This document shows positions 26,403 to 35,202 of a stretch of DNA of 64,000 nucleotides, one piece after another. The notes under the pieces are model-generated. The model was given only the letters and a program-made list of their open reading frames with translations. It was not told the DNA's origin and did no database searches. Origin of the DNA: DASXRA01 sp036506155 (GTDB lineage Bacteria; Actinomycetota; Actinomycetes; Mycobacteriales; Jatrophihabitantaceae); assembly GCA_036506155.1 (NCBI GenBank), contig DASXSF010000022.1, positions 93,511 through 157,510 of the forward strand, given 5' to 3'. Within the stretch, counting starts at the first letter, position 1, and every line of letters begins with the position of its first letter. Both the position numbers and the translations under genes were made by a program.

Positions 26403-27539
26403 GTGACCTTGCGCATCGCGATGATCGGCTACGCATTCATGGGACGCGCCCACTCGCAGGCCTGGCGCAACGCCCACCGGTTCTTCGACCTGCCGGTGAC
26501 ACCCGAGATGCGGGTGCTGTGCGGGCGGGATCCCGCGGCCACCGAGGCGGCCGCACAGCGACTCGGCTGGGCGGAATGGGTCACCGACTGGCGTGATGTC
26601 ATCGAGCGGGACGACGTCGACGTCATCGACATCTGCACACCCGGCTCGAGTCACGCCCCGATCGCGTTGGCTGCCCTCGCCGCAGGCAAGCACGTGCTGT
26701 GCGAGAAGCCGCTTGCCAACACGCTCGACGAGGCGAGCAGCATGGCCGAGGCGGCGGAGCAGGCGGCCGGACGCGGGGTGCTCTCCATGGTCGGCTTCAA
26801 CTACCGGCGCACCCCGGCGCTCGCGTTTGCCCGGCAACTGGTCGAGCAGGGCCGGATCGGCACGCTGCGCCACATCCGCGCGCAATACCTCCAGGATTGG
26901 ATCGTCGACCCGCAGTTCCCGCTGGTGTGGCGGCTGCGCCGCGAGGAGGCGGGCTCGGGCGCGCTCGGCGACATAGCGGCGCACATCGTGGACCTTGCGT
27001 ACTACCTCACCGGGCAGCAGCTGATCGGGGTGAGCGGCACGCTCCAGACGTTCGTCGAGCGGCGTCCGCTTTCGGCCGGCGACCCCGAACTCGGCGACGT
27101 GACGGTGGACGACGCGGCAGCGTTTCTTGGGCGTACCCAGGCGGGCGCTCTTGCCGTGTTCGAGGCAACCCGCTTCGCGACCGGCCGGCGCAACGCAATG
27201 CGCATGGAGCTGAACGGTTCAGCCGGCAGCCTGGCGTTCGACTTCATGCGGATGAACGAACTGGAGGTGTTCGACAACACCGTGCCGGCCACCGACGCGG
27301 GATTCCGGCGCATTTTCGTCACCGAGCCGGACCATCCATACACCGGCGCATGGTGGCCGCCGGGGCACGGCCTCGGCTACGAGCACACCTTTGTGAACGA
27401 GATCGCGGACTTCGTCCGCGACGTCGCCACTGGACAGCCACCGTCACCGTCGTTCGCCGACGGCCTCTATGTGCAGCGGGTGCTCGACGCCGTCGACCGC
27501 TCGGCGGGGCAGCGGTCGGAGTGGACGCCGCTCAACTGA
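26403..27539 (+). CDS. Gfo/Idh/MocA-family NAD(P)-dependent dehydrogenase
   Basis: 378 residues, GTG start. A Rossmann N-terminus (RIAMIGYAFMGRAHSQAW) carries VIDICTPGSSHAPIA and HVLCEKPLANT, whose Lys is the family's catalytic lysine, then a C-terminal sheet domain with GALGDIAAHIVDLAYYLTG, the conserved His region. Members oxidise sugars, inositols or similar polyols. Placed directly after a nucleoside hydrolase, so action on a sugar released from nucleosides is plausible but not shown. Confidence 0.9.
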   Translation: MTLRIAMIGYAFMGRAHSQAWRNAHRFFDLPVTPEMRVLCGRDPAATEAAAQRLGWAEWVTDWRDVIERDDVDVIDICTPGSSHAPIALAALAAGKHVLCEKPLANTLDEASSMAEAAEQAAGRGVLSMVGFNYRRTPALAFARQLVEQGRIGTLRHIRAQYLQDWIVDPQFPLVWRLRREEAGSGALGDIAAHIVDLAYYLTGQQLIGVSGTLQTFVERRPLSAGDPELGDVTVDDAAAFLGRTQAGALAVFEATRFATGRRNAMRMELNGSAGSLAFDFMRMNELEVFDNTVPATDAGFRRIFVTEPDHPYTGAWWPPGHGLGYEHTFVNEIADFVRDVATGQPPSPSFADGLYVQRVLDAVDRSAGQRSEWTPLN

Positions 27540-27540
27540 C

Positions 27541-28059
27541 ATGGCAGCGCAGGTCCCGCGACCTCCGGCCGAGCCGGTCGAGCTCGTAGCGGTGGACCGT
27601 TCCCACCGAGCCGTGCTGGAGAACCTCGGCCAGCTCTACCGGTACGACCTGTCCGAGGCCTATCGCCTCCTGCCCAAAGCGGACGGAACTTTCAACAACC
27701 GCCGGCTCGACCGCTTCCTGGCCGGTGTCGACCCGGAGCACCGTGCGTGGCTGATCAGGGTCGACGGAGCTCTCGGCGGCTTCGTCATGACGAAGCCGGC
27801 CGAGGGCGACGGCACCTCGATCGACGACTTGTTCGTGGTCCGTGCACTGCGGCGTTCAGGCGTCGGCACGAATGCCGCGCGCCAGGTCGTCGCGATGTTC
27901 CCGGGCCGATGGGCGGTCGGCTTCCAGTCCTACAACCCGGGCGCTCAGCGCTTCTGGACATGGATCGCCCAAAGCTTCGTCGGCGACGAGTGGGAGATGC
28001 ACGACGACCCGCCGGTGGCGGGGCGCCCGCCCGACACGTGGATCACGTTCCGCACCTGA
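27541..28059 (+). CDS. GNAT-family N-acetyltransferase
   Basis: 172 residues. ATG 27541 is one base after the previous stop, giving tight coupling. Visible are the central strand GALGGFVMTKPAE, IDDLFVVRALRRSGVGTNAARQVVAMF (motif A, acetyl-CoA pyrophosphate loop R-R-S-G-V-G) and a late SYNPGAQRFWTWIAQ helix. The substrate is not predictable. Confidence 0.87.
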   Translation: MAAQVPRPPAEPVELVAVDRSHRAVLENLGQLYRYDLSEAYRLLPKADGTFNNRRLDRFLAGVDPEHRAWLIRVDGALGGFVMTKPAEGDGTSIDDLFVVRALRRSGVGTNAARQVVAMFPGRWAVGFQSYNPGAQRFWTWIAQSFVGDEWEMHDDPPVAGRPPDTWITFRT

Positions 28060-28136
28060 GCACAGCAAGCGTCCAGTTCTGCCGCCGCTGCGGCGAGTCA
28101 TGCTGGACAGATACTCGAGGCTGAGGAGTAGCAATC

Positions 28137-28940
28137 ATGCCGACCGTGCTGGTCACCGGCGCCACCGACGGACTGGGCCGGGCACTCACCGAGCGCCTGG
28201 CCGGCGAGGGGCACACCGTCCTGGCCCACGCACGCAACGAGCAACGCGGCCGCGACGCGCTCGGCGAACTACTCGACGGCGCGCACGGTGAGGTACGCCT
28301 GGTGACCGCCGACTTCGCGTCGCTCGCCGAGGTTCGTGGCCTGGCCGACCAGCTTCCCGAACAGCTTCACGTTCTCGTCAACAACGCCGGCATCGGGTCG
28401 GCCAATCCCACGCGCGAACGCGCCGTGAGCGCTGACGGATACGAGCTGCGCTTTGCCGTCAACTACCTCGCCGGTTTCCTGCTGACCGCACTGGCCCGCG
28501 ATCGGCTCATCGCCTCGGCGCCCGCGCGCATCGTCAACGTCGCCTCGGCCGGGCAAATGGCGATCGACTTCGACAACGTCATGCTCGAGCACGGCTACAG
28601 CGGGATACGCGCCTACTGTCAGAGCAAGCTCGCGCAGATCATGCATGCTTTCGATCTCGCGGAGGAGTTGCACAACGACGGCGTGACGGCCAACTCGCTG
28701 CACCCCGCCACGTTCATGCCTACGAAGATGGTCCACGCGGCGGGGACGCAGCCCTCGTCGGCGCTCGAGGACGGCGTTGTGGCGACGTGGCGGCTGGTCG
28801 CCGACCCGGCCCTCGGCGGCACGACCGGACGCTACTTCTCCGGCACGACTGAGGCGCGCGCGGACCCGCAGGCCTGCGATCCGGCGGCGCGCCGTACGTT
28901 GCGTGAACTCTCCGAGCGTCTCATCGGGCAGTCAACGTAG
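28137..28940 (+). CDS. SDR-family oxidoreductase
   Basis: 267 residues, ribosome site GAGGAG 10 nt before ATG. TGATDGLGRAL is the cofactor loop, VNNAGIGSA the NNAG motif, NVASAGQ the catalytic Ser and YCQSK the Tyr/Lys pair. The length and the later NSLHPATFMPTKM match the retinol dehydrogenase-like group of bacterial SDRs. Its end overlaps by 9 bp, tail to tail, with the next gene on the minus strand. Confidence 0.9.
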   Translation: MPTVLVTGATDGLGRALTERLAGEGHTVLAHARNEQRGRDALGELLDGAHGEVRLVTADFASLAEVRGLADQLPEQLHVLVNNAGIGSANPTRERAVSADGYELRFAVNYLAGFLLTALARDRLIASAPARIVNVASAGQMAIDFDNVMLEHGYSGIRAYCQSKLAQIMHAFDLAEELHNDGVTANSLHPATFMPTKMVHAAGTQPSSALEDGVVATWRLVADPALGGTTGRYFSGTTEARADPQACDPAARRTLRELSERLIGQST

Positions 28941-29630
28941 CAGCCAGCCACCGTCGACATTGAGATTCACGCCGTTGACCGCCCGGTTCTGCAGCAGGAA
29001 CTCGACCGCGCCGGCCACGTCGGCCATCGACGCCAGCCGGCCGATCGGCGTGCGCGAACGGTAACCCTCCAGCACGGCTGCCGGTTTGCCGCTCCAGAAC
29101 GGGCTGTCGCCGACGATGCCCGGGTGTACGGCGTTGACGCGGATCGGGGCCAACTCGACGGCGAGTGTGTGCACCATGCCCATCACACCGCCGTTCACCG
29201 TAGACACTGTGGTCGAGCCCGGATAGGGCCGATCCTTGGCCAGCCCGCCGAACAGGACGATGGCTGCGTCGGGGGTCATCCGTGGAAGCAGCGTGTGGAC
29301 TACCTCGGTGTAGCCCACCAGTTTCAGGGTCGCCAGGTTGACCGCTCTCGCCAGGTCGTAGTCGGCGCAGGCATTCTGGTCGCGCTCGATTGCGGCGACG
29401 ACGAGGTGGTCGACGGCCTCGACAGCGGCCAGGTGGTCGGCCACCTCGGCCGGACGGGACAGGTCCACGGCCACCCCGGTGGCGCCCAGCTCGTCGGCGA
29501 TGAGCTTCGTGCGGGCGGCATCGCGTCCCGTCAGATATACCCGCTCGCCACGCTGTACAGCCCGGCTGGCGATTTCCCGGCCGATGCCGGACGTGCCCCC
29601 GACGACGAGCAGGGTCGGTGGGTCAGCCAT
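28932..29630 (-). CDS. Atypical SDR lacking the Tyr-x-x-x-Lys pair
   Basis: 232 residues. The cofactor loop VVGGTSGIGREIA and the C-terminal VNGVNLNVDGGWLL are classical, but the site that normally reads Y-x-x-x-K is STVNGGVMG, without Tyr or Lys. This occurs in some SDRs that bind cofactor without standard catalysis. It is the last gene of the catabolic operon; its start overlaps the bicupin stop by 8 bp. Confidence 0.85.
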   Translation of the reverse strand: MADPPTLLVVGGTSGIGREIASRAVQRGERVYLTGRDAARTKLIADELGATGVAVDLSRPAEVADHLAAVEAVDHLVVAAIERDQNACADYDLARAVNLATLKLVGYTEVVHTLLPRMTPDAAIVLFGGLAKDRPYPGSTTVSTVNGGVMGMVHTLAVELAPIRVNAVHPGIVGDSPFWSGKPAAVLEGYRSRTPIGRLASMADVAGAVEFLLQNRAVNGVNLNVDGGWLLR

Positions 29631-30510
29631 CGAGCACCGTCCTCAGGTAGTCCCAGTCGCGCGTGAAGCGGTAAGAGTGCCGCGGTGGGGGCTGCGGCGC
29701 CTGGGTCTCCAGCCAGCGCACCGGGACGTCGCCGGTATTGGCGAATCCGTGCACGCAGCCCGCGCCGGCCCAGGCGACGTCGCCCGCCTCGAGCCGGTAC
29801 TGCTCGCCGTCGAACTGCGCGTCGACGGCACCCTCGAGGATCAGGTACGTCTCTTCGAACGGGTGATCGTGCGTTCCGGCCCGGCCGCCCGGCTCGTACT
29901 GCACCATGAACATCGTGGTCAGCACGGCGCCCAGGTCGGTGTCGACCATCATTTTCACGGTGATGCCGCTGTAGACGAGAAGCGCGGTGCGCATGCTCGC
30001 CGAGACTGCGAGCAGGTCCTGGCTCTGCTTGCCCGGGTCCATATGCGGCGATGTGACAGTGCCGAACCGCCGGGTCCGCGGGTCGCGCACGTCCACGGGC
30101 ACCGGCTCCCGCGCCGGCAGCGGCGCGACGAGGAACGTGTCGCCGCCATAGCGGGATCGGGGCTGCGGTCCCTGCATTTCCGCCCACCGCACCGGCTCAT
30201 CCGACAAGTTGCGCCAGGCATGCGGCACGCCGACGGGAGCCAGCCCGTAGTCGCCCGGCCCGACCGCGGCGGCAGCGTCCGGGGTATCGAGGACACCCGT
30301 CCCGGAGAGGACGTAGAAGCTCGTCTCGAACGAGTGCACGTGCGCCGGGATGGAGCCGCCGGGATCGAGGTCCCCGATGAAGAAGCCGGTGTGCACGGCG
30401 CCATCGGCCTCGCCGACGATCTGCCAGCGCCGGTACCCGATCGCGCCGGCCGCCCAGCCGGACGGCGGCGTGTACTCCGCCTCGGGCGCGCGTCGTACCA
30501 GGTGGCTCAT
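29623..30510 (-). CDS. Bicupin protein ((S)-ureidoglycine aminohydrolase-like)
   Basis: 295 residues with two cupin barrels. N-terminal barrel: IPAHVHSFETSFYVLSGTG then APVGVPHAWRN; C-terminal barrel: GTHDHPFEETYLILEGA then AGCVHGFANTG, with His and Glu ligands for one metal in each. The double barrel and size resemble ureidoglycine aminohydrolase, but isomerases and oxygenases share it. ATG 30510 overlaps the amidohydrolase stop in an ATGA junction, so coupled. Confidence 0.8.
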   Translation of the reverse strand: MSHLVRRAPEAEYTPPSGWAAGAIGYRRWQIVGEADGAVHTGFFIGDLDPGGSIPAHVHSFETSFYVLSGTGVLDTPDAAAAVGPGDYGLAPVGVPHAWRNLSDEPVRWAEMQGPQPRSRYGGDTFLVAPLPAREPVPVDVRDPRTRRFGTVTSPHMDPGKQSQDLLAVSASMRTALLVYSGITVKMMVDTDLGAVLTTMFMVQYEPGGRAGTHDHPFEETYLILEGAVDAQFDGEQYRLEAGDVAWAGAGCVHGFANTGDVPVRWLETQAPQPPPRHSYRFTRDWDYLRTVLDG

Positions 30511-31841
30511 GCCGAGACCAGGTAGTCGCGCGACGCCTCCACCAGGCGGCGGGCCGCTGCGGTATCGGCCAGCAGGCGGCCGTCGCGCTTGCGGACCACG
30601 CCGTCGATGATCACCATCTCGACGTTCGACACATCGGCGCACAGCGTGACGGCTGCGACCGGGTCGATCACCGGCGCGACGTTGAGGGCGGTCGCGTCGA
30701 TCACGACCACGTCGGCCTTCCTGCCAGGCGTCAGCGATCCGGTGCGGTCGGCGACGCCGGCCACACGGGCGCCGTTAATCGTGGCCATCTGCAGCATGTC
30801 GCGCGCAGTAAGCATCGTCTCGGGTACCGGGGTGTCGGCCTGCCACGCGACCGCGTTCACGCGCGCGCGTTCGGTGGCGAAGGCCGCCCGGATCTGGGTG
30901 AACATGTCGCCGGGCGCCGTCGTCACGACGTCGATCGACAGGCTCGGCGCCAGCCCGTGCTCGATGGCCTTCATCACCGGCGGCCAGCCGTGCCCCATCT
31001 GCGCTTCGATCTGCGGCGCGATCGAGATCGTGCCGCCGCTCTCGGCCACCAGTTGCCACTCCTCGTCGCTGAAGTAGCAGCAGTGAATGTACGTGGTGTC
31101 GGCCGCGAGCAGATCCAACTTGTGGAGTTGGCTGATCATGCCGAAGCGCCCGGCGAGGCGGCCCATCCCGACGTGCACCGTGATCGGTATGCCGAGGTCA
31201 CGCGCGGTGCGCCACTCGGTGCGGACGACGTCGTCCTGGCAGAACCCGGGCCCGCGGGTTGCCAGGGCCATCGTGAGCAGCCCGCCGTCGGAGGAGAAGT
31301 ACGTGTCACGGACACGGCGAACGTCGGCGGCGGGGATGGCGATCGAGCTGTTGTTCCAGTAATCGTTGAGCGAGGTGTTCGCACTGCCGTAGGCGTACTG
31401 GGCGCGGATCCCCACCTCGCGAAGCGCGGCGACCGCCGCGTCGGGATGATCGGGCGTGTTGTTGATGTGCGACCAGTCGACGAGTGTGGTGATGCCGGCG
31501 TTGACGCACTCCAATGCTCCGGCCAGTCCGCCCGCGTACACGTCCTCGGGTCTATAGCGCGGCGCGAACGTATCGAGAATCTCGACGAAGTAGTCGTCGA
31601 GGGTGGCATTCGGCGCGCATCCCCGGATGGCCGCCTCCCACGTGTGCCGGTGTGTGTCGACGAAGCCCGGGATGACGATCTTGCCGGTGGCGTCGACGAT
31701 TTCCGCGTCGGTGGCATCGACACCCGGACGGACCGCGGCGATCCGGTCGTCTTCGATAAGCACGTCCGCGCCGGTCAGCTCCCCGATGTCCGGGTCCATA
31801 GTGATTACGTAGCCGTTACGCAGCAGCATCCGGTTCGTCAT
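30507..31841 (-). CDS. Amidohydrolase-family deaminase or chlorohydrolase-like enzyme
   Basis: 444 residues, metal-dependent hydrolase of the TRZ/ATZ-SsnA group. Ligands: VDTHRHTWE (His64, His66), ITVHVG (His223), YIHCCYF (His253), SLSIDV (Asp304). ATG start 12 nt after the E1 beta stop. Relatives deaminate or ring-open cyclic amidines and purines (8-oxoguanine, triazines, cytosine-like). With the bicupin, M24 and isochorismatase-like neighbours it suggests breakdown of a nitrogen-containing ring. Confidence 0.87.
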   Translation of the reverse strand: MTNRMLLRNGYVITMDPDIGELTGADVLIEDDRIAAVRPGVDATDAEIVDATGKIVIPGFVDTHRHTWEAAIRGCAPNATLDDYFVEILDTFAPRYRPEDVYAGGLAGALECVNAGITTLVDWSHINNTPDHPDAAVAALREVGIRAQYAYGSANTSLNDYWNNSSIAIPAADVRRVRDTYFSSDGGLLTMALATRGPGFCQDDVVRTEWRTARDLGIPITVHVGMGRLAGRFGMISQLHKLDLLAADTTYIHCCYFSDEEWQLVAESGGTISIAPQIEAQMGHGWPPVMKAIEHGLAPSLSIDVVTTAPGDMFTQIRAAFATERARVNAVAWQADTPVPETMLTARDMLQMATINGARVAGVADRTGSLTPGRKADVVVIDATALNVAPVIDPVAAVTLCADVSNVEMVIIDGVVRKRDGRLLADTAAARRLVEASRDYLVSA

Positions 31842-31853
31842 GACGACCCCTTG

Positions 31854-32834
31854 TCAGTAGTTGAGCACCTGCTTCGCAGCCACCGCGACCTTGTCGACGG
31901 TGGGAATGACCAGCTCTTCCAGGACATCTGCAAACGGCAACGGCACGCACTCCGAGGCGACCCGCTTGATCGGCGCGTCGAGTAACTCGTAGCCCTCGTC
32001 CGCGACTATCGACACGAGCGTGCCGCCCCAGCCACCCTGGTACGGGTTCTCCTCGACGACGATCAGCCGGCTGGTCCGGGCCAGCGAGTCGAGCACGGTG
32101 CGCACGTCGAGCGGTACCAGGCAGCGCAGGTCGATCACCTCGGCGGAAACCCCGTCGGCGGCGAGGCGTTCGGCGGTTGCGAGCGCCAGTGGCACGGTGA
32201 ACGCCAGCGCAACGATCGTCACGTCGCTGCCGGGTCGCGCGACTGCGGCGCGGCCCAGTTCGAGCACGTGACCGTCCGGCGCCGGTTCACCCTTGGTCGC
32301 GAACAGCGCCTTGTGCTCGAACACCACGACCGGGTCGTCGCTGCGGATCGCCGACGCCATCAGCCCGATCACGTCGGCGGGCGTCGACGGCGCGGCGAGC
32401 TTCAGCCCCGGGACGGTCAGCGCCCAGTTCTCCACCGCCTGCGAGTGCTGGGCGCCGAAGCCGAGCCCGCCGCCGTTCGCGGTGCGGACGACGAGTGGGA
32501 CGGTGATCTGGCCACCGGTCATGTAACGCACCTTGGGAATCTCGTTGGCGAGATAGTCCCAGCAACAGGCCAGGAAGTCGGAGAACATGATCTCGGCGAC
32601 TGGGCGCAGGCCGGTCATTGCCGCTCCCATCGCCGCGCCGACGATCGCTTGTTCGGAGATCGGCGTGTCCCAGATTCGTTCCGGGCCGAACTCGTCATAC
32701 AGCCCCACTGTGGTTTTGAAGACACCACCGGCGGCACCGATGTCCTCACCCAGGCAGACCACCGACGGGTCGCGGCGCATCTCGCGGGCTATGCCCTCGG
32801 CCACCGCTTCCCGATACGTGATCACGTCCGCCAT
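31854..32834 (-). CDS. 2-oxoacid dehydrogenase E1 component, beta subunit
   Basis: 326 residues. ITYREAVAEGIAREMRRD, CLGEDIG, FGPERIWDTPISEQAIVGAAMGAA and the transketolase C-terminal domain (VIDLRCLVPLDVRTVL) define the family. The start is ATG 32834 after GGGGG, overlapping the E1 alpha stop by 13 bp. It pairs with the alpha subunit to make a thiamine-diphosphate decarboxylase. No E2 acyltransferase or E3 gene lies in the window. Confidence 0.93.
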   Translation of the reverse strand: MADVITYREAVAEGIAREMRRDPSVVCLGEDIGAAGGVFKTTVGLYDEFGPERIWDTPISEQAIVGAAMGAAMTGLRPVAEIMFSDFLACCWDYLANEIPKVRYMTGGQITVPLVVRTANGGGLGFGAQHSQAVENWALTVPGLKLAAPSTPADVIGLMASAIRSDDPVVVFEHKALFATKGEPAPDGHVLELGRAAVARPGSDVTIVALAFTVPLALATAERLAADGVSAEVIDLRCLVPLDVRTVLDSLARTSRLIVVEENPYQGGWGGTLVSIVADEGYELLDAPIKRVASECVPLPFADVLEELVIPTVDKVAVAAKQVLNY

Positions 32835-33799
32835 GCGGCACCCCCGTCTGCCCACACATCGGTGAACGCCTCGGCGGGGTCGGGGTCGGGCGCGTTCATC
32901 GCGGCGTCGACGGCAGCGGCAACCTCGGCGGCTGCCTCGTCGTCCACCCGGGCGATCGCGGCGGGCTCGACGCCGAGGGCTTCCAGCCGGGCCCGGGCCA
33001 CGTCGAGCGGGTCATGTTTGAGCCATCGCTCGACTTCCTCAGCCGGACGGTACTTGGCCGGATCGGCGCGACTGTGCCCGAAGTGCCGATAGGTCTGCGC
33101 CTCGATCACGCTCGGCCCCTGCCCATCGCGAGCGCGGACAACCACACGCGAGGCGGCCTCGTGCACGGTGACCACATCGTTGCCGTCGATCACCTCCGCC
33201 GGGATGCCGTACGCCACGGCACGGTCCGCGGCAGGATTGTCCGCCGCCGTGACGCTCGCGATCGGCGTGTACTCCATGTAGAGGTTGTTCTCGCAGACGA
33301 ACAGCACGGGCAGCGTCCACACCGCGGCTAGGTTGAGCGCCTCGTGAAACGCGCCGATGTTCGTGGCCCCGTCGCCGAAGAACGCGACCGCGACCTGACC
33401 ACTGCGGCGCAGCTTGGCAGACCACGCCGCACCGACGGCCATCGGCAGGTGCGAGCCGACGATCGCGTACGAGCCGAGCATTCCCCGATCGGCCTTGGTC
33501 AGATGCATCGAGCCGCCCTTGGCTTTGCACAGCCCGGTGGCCTTGCTCATCAGCTCGGCGAGGCACTCCTCCGCGGTGGCCCCACGGGCCATCGCGTGGT
33601 GGTGGCCGCGGTAGGTGGCGAACACGTAGTCGTCGGGTCGCAGCGCCGCGCTCGTCCCGACCGCCACAGCCTCCTGGCCGGCTGCCAGGTGCGTGGTGCC
33701 CTTGACCAGGCCCGACATGAACAGGTCGTGCGCCGCCTTCTCGGTACGGCGGATCACGGCCATCTGGCGGTACAGGTCGAGCAACTGATCAGGGTGCAT
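32822..33799 (-). CDS. 2-oxoacid dehydrogenase E1 component, alpha subunit (AcoA-like)
   Basis: 325 residues. The thiamine diphosphate site is GDGATNIGAFHEALNLA with CENNLYMEY about 25 residues on (GDG at 142-144, NN 171-172). YRGHHHAMARG and CKAKGGSMHL are typical of the acetoin/pyruvate type. Start has CAGGAG nearby and overlaps the M24 stop by 11 bp. A second C-terminal helix region is Ala/Asp-rich. Confidence 0.93.
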   Translation of the reverse strand: MHPDQLLDLYRQMAVIRRTEKAAHDLFMSGLVKGTTHLAAGQEAVAVGTSAALRPDDYVFATYRGHHHAMARGATAEECLAELMSKATGLCKAKGGSMHLTKADRGMLGSYAIVGSHLPMAVGAAWSAKLRRSGQVAVAFFGDGATNIGAFHEALNLAAVWTLPVLFVCENNLYMEYTPIASVTAADNPAADRAVAYGIPAEVIDGNDVVTVHEAASRVVVRARDGQGPSVIEAQTYRHFGHSRADPAKYRPAEEVERWLKHDPLDVARARLEALGVEPAAIARVDDEAAAEVAAAVDAAMNAPDPDPAEAFTDVWADGGAAWRT

Positions 33800-35111
33800 T
33801 GGCGCTCCTGCCGAAGTCGGTGTTCAGGTGCGACTGCGACTCGCGCAGGGTGCGCAGCTCTCCCCCAGCCGTCCAGTACTTGCGGCCGGCGACAAGCAGC
33901 TCCTCGGCAGGAAACTTCGTGATCAGCTCGCAGCCGTCCGCGGTGACGACGACCTCCTCCTCGATGCGCGCTGCCGACCAGCCGTCGGCGGCCGGCCAGT
34001 ACGTCTCGAGTGCGAACACCATGCCCTCATCGAGCACTTCCGGATGGTCGAGCGACACGAGCCGGGAGAAGATCGGCTTCTCCCAGATCGAGAGCCCGAC
34101 CCCGTGCCCGTACTGCAGCGCGAACGCGGCTTCCTCATCCGCGAAGCCGAACTCCTCGGCCCGCGGCCACAGCGACACTACGTCCGCCGTCGTCGTACCA
34201 GGTTTGACCATGGCGATGGCCCGGTCCATGTACTCGCGGCAGCGTGTGTATGCGTCGCGCTGTGCCGGCGACGCGCTACCGACGGCGAACGTGCGGTAGT
34301 AGCACGTCCGGTAGCCGAGATGGCTGTGCAGGATGTCGAAGAAAGCCGGATCGCCCGGTCGCAGCAGCCGGTCGCTGTAGACGTGCGGGTGCGGCGAGCA
34401 GCGCTCACCGGAGATCGCGTTGACGCCTTCGACGTATTCGCTGCCCAGGTCGTAGAGCACCTTGCTGACCAGGCCGACGCACTCGTTCTCCCGCACGCCG
34501 GGACGCAGGAACGCGTAGAGCTCGTCGTATGCGGCGTCGACCATCGCGCACGCGTGGGTCAGCAGCGCGATCTCATCGGGGGTTTTGATGCGGCGGGCCT
34601 CCATGAACAGCTGCTGACCGTCGACGACGTCGAGGCCCTCGGCCCGCAGCGCGGCCAGAACCGGCATCTCGATCACGTCGACGCCGAGCGGCGCGCCGCT
34701 CAGGCCGTGCTCGGCCAGCTCGCGCGCCACGTTGCGGGCCAGGGTCTCGGCGACACCTGCATCGGGGTGCATGGCACCGCGCAGCGTCGAGATTCCGGCT
34801 CTCGCGCGCTTCGTACCGTCGAGCCACGGGTTGAACAGCTGGTGGTGGCGCGCCGCGGAACCGAAGTCCCAGACGATCGGTTCACCGCCGCGTGGGAGTA
34901 GCGCGAATCGGATCAGCTTGTCCATCGCCCACGTGCCGATGTGCGTGGACGTCATGTAGCGGATGTTCGAGAAGTCGAAGCTCAGCACCGCGCCCAGCTC
35001 GGAGCGCTCGAGCATGCCGGAAAGGCGCTCCAGGCGCTCGCGGCGCAGGCGGTCGAGGTCGATGCGCTGCTCCCAGTCGACGGCGTTGGCGCCGTACGTC
35101 CGGATGGCCAT
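33789..35111 (-). CDS. M24-family (creatinase/prolidase fold) protein with altered metal site
   Basis: 440 residues. Two-domain creatinase/prolidase layout. Of the five metal ligands, Asp259, His336, Glu369 and Glu385 are present, but the second Asp is Cys270 (LGYRTCYYRTF instead of GY..D..RT), and the catalytic His after the first His is Trp343 (GHGVGLSIWEKP). So it is not a standard aminopeptidase P; creatinase, ectoine hydrolase or lyase-type chemistry are options. GGAAGGAAG ribosome site. First gene of a tightly overlapped block. Confidence 0.85.
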   Translation of the reverse strand: MAIRTYGANAVDWEQRIDLDRLRRERLERLSGMLERSELGAVLSFDFSNIRYMTSTHIGTWAMDKLIRFALLPRGGEPIVWDFGSAARHHQLFNPWLDGTKRARAGISTLRGAMHPDAGVAETLARNVARELAEHGLSGAPLGVDVIEMPVLAALRAEGLDVVDGQQLFMEARRIKTPDEIALLTHACAMVDAAYDELYAFLRPGVRENECVGLVSKVLYDLGSEYVEGVNAISGERCSPHPHVYSDRLLRPGDPAFFDILHSHLGYRTCYYRTFAVGSASPAQRDAYTRCREYMDRAIAMVKPGTTTADVVSLWPRAEEFGFADEEAAFALQYGHGVGLSIWEKPIFSRLVSLDHPEVLDEGMVFALETYWPAADGWSAARIEEEVVVTADGCELITKFPAEELLVAGRKYWTAGGELRTLRESQSHLNTDFGRSANAP

Positions 35112-35202
35112 CGCGCATCGCTTCCTTCCCTGGATCGATCGGTGCCGGAAACGTCGTTGTTAAACAGCACTTACCGCAGCCTCGCGCCGCTGCTGGGATT
35201 TG

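Noticed and set aside
33789..35111. DMSP lyase DddP
   Set aside because: M24 fold is shared, but the ligand pattern does not fit well enough and no DMSP-related genes are nearby.
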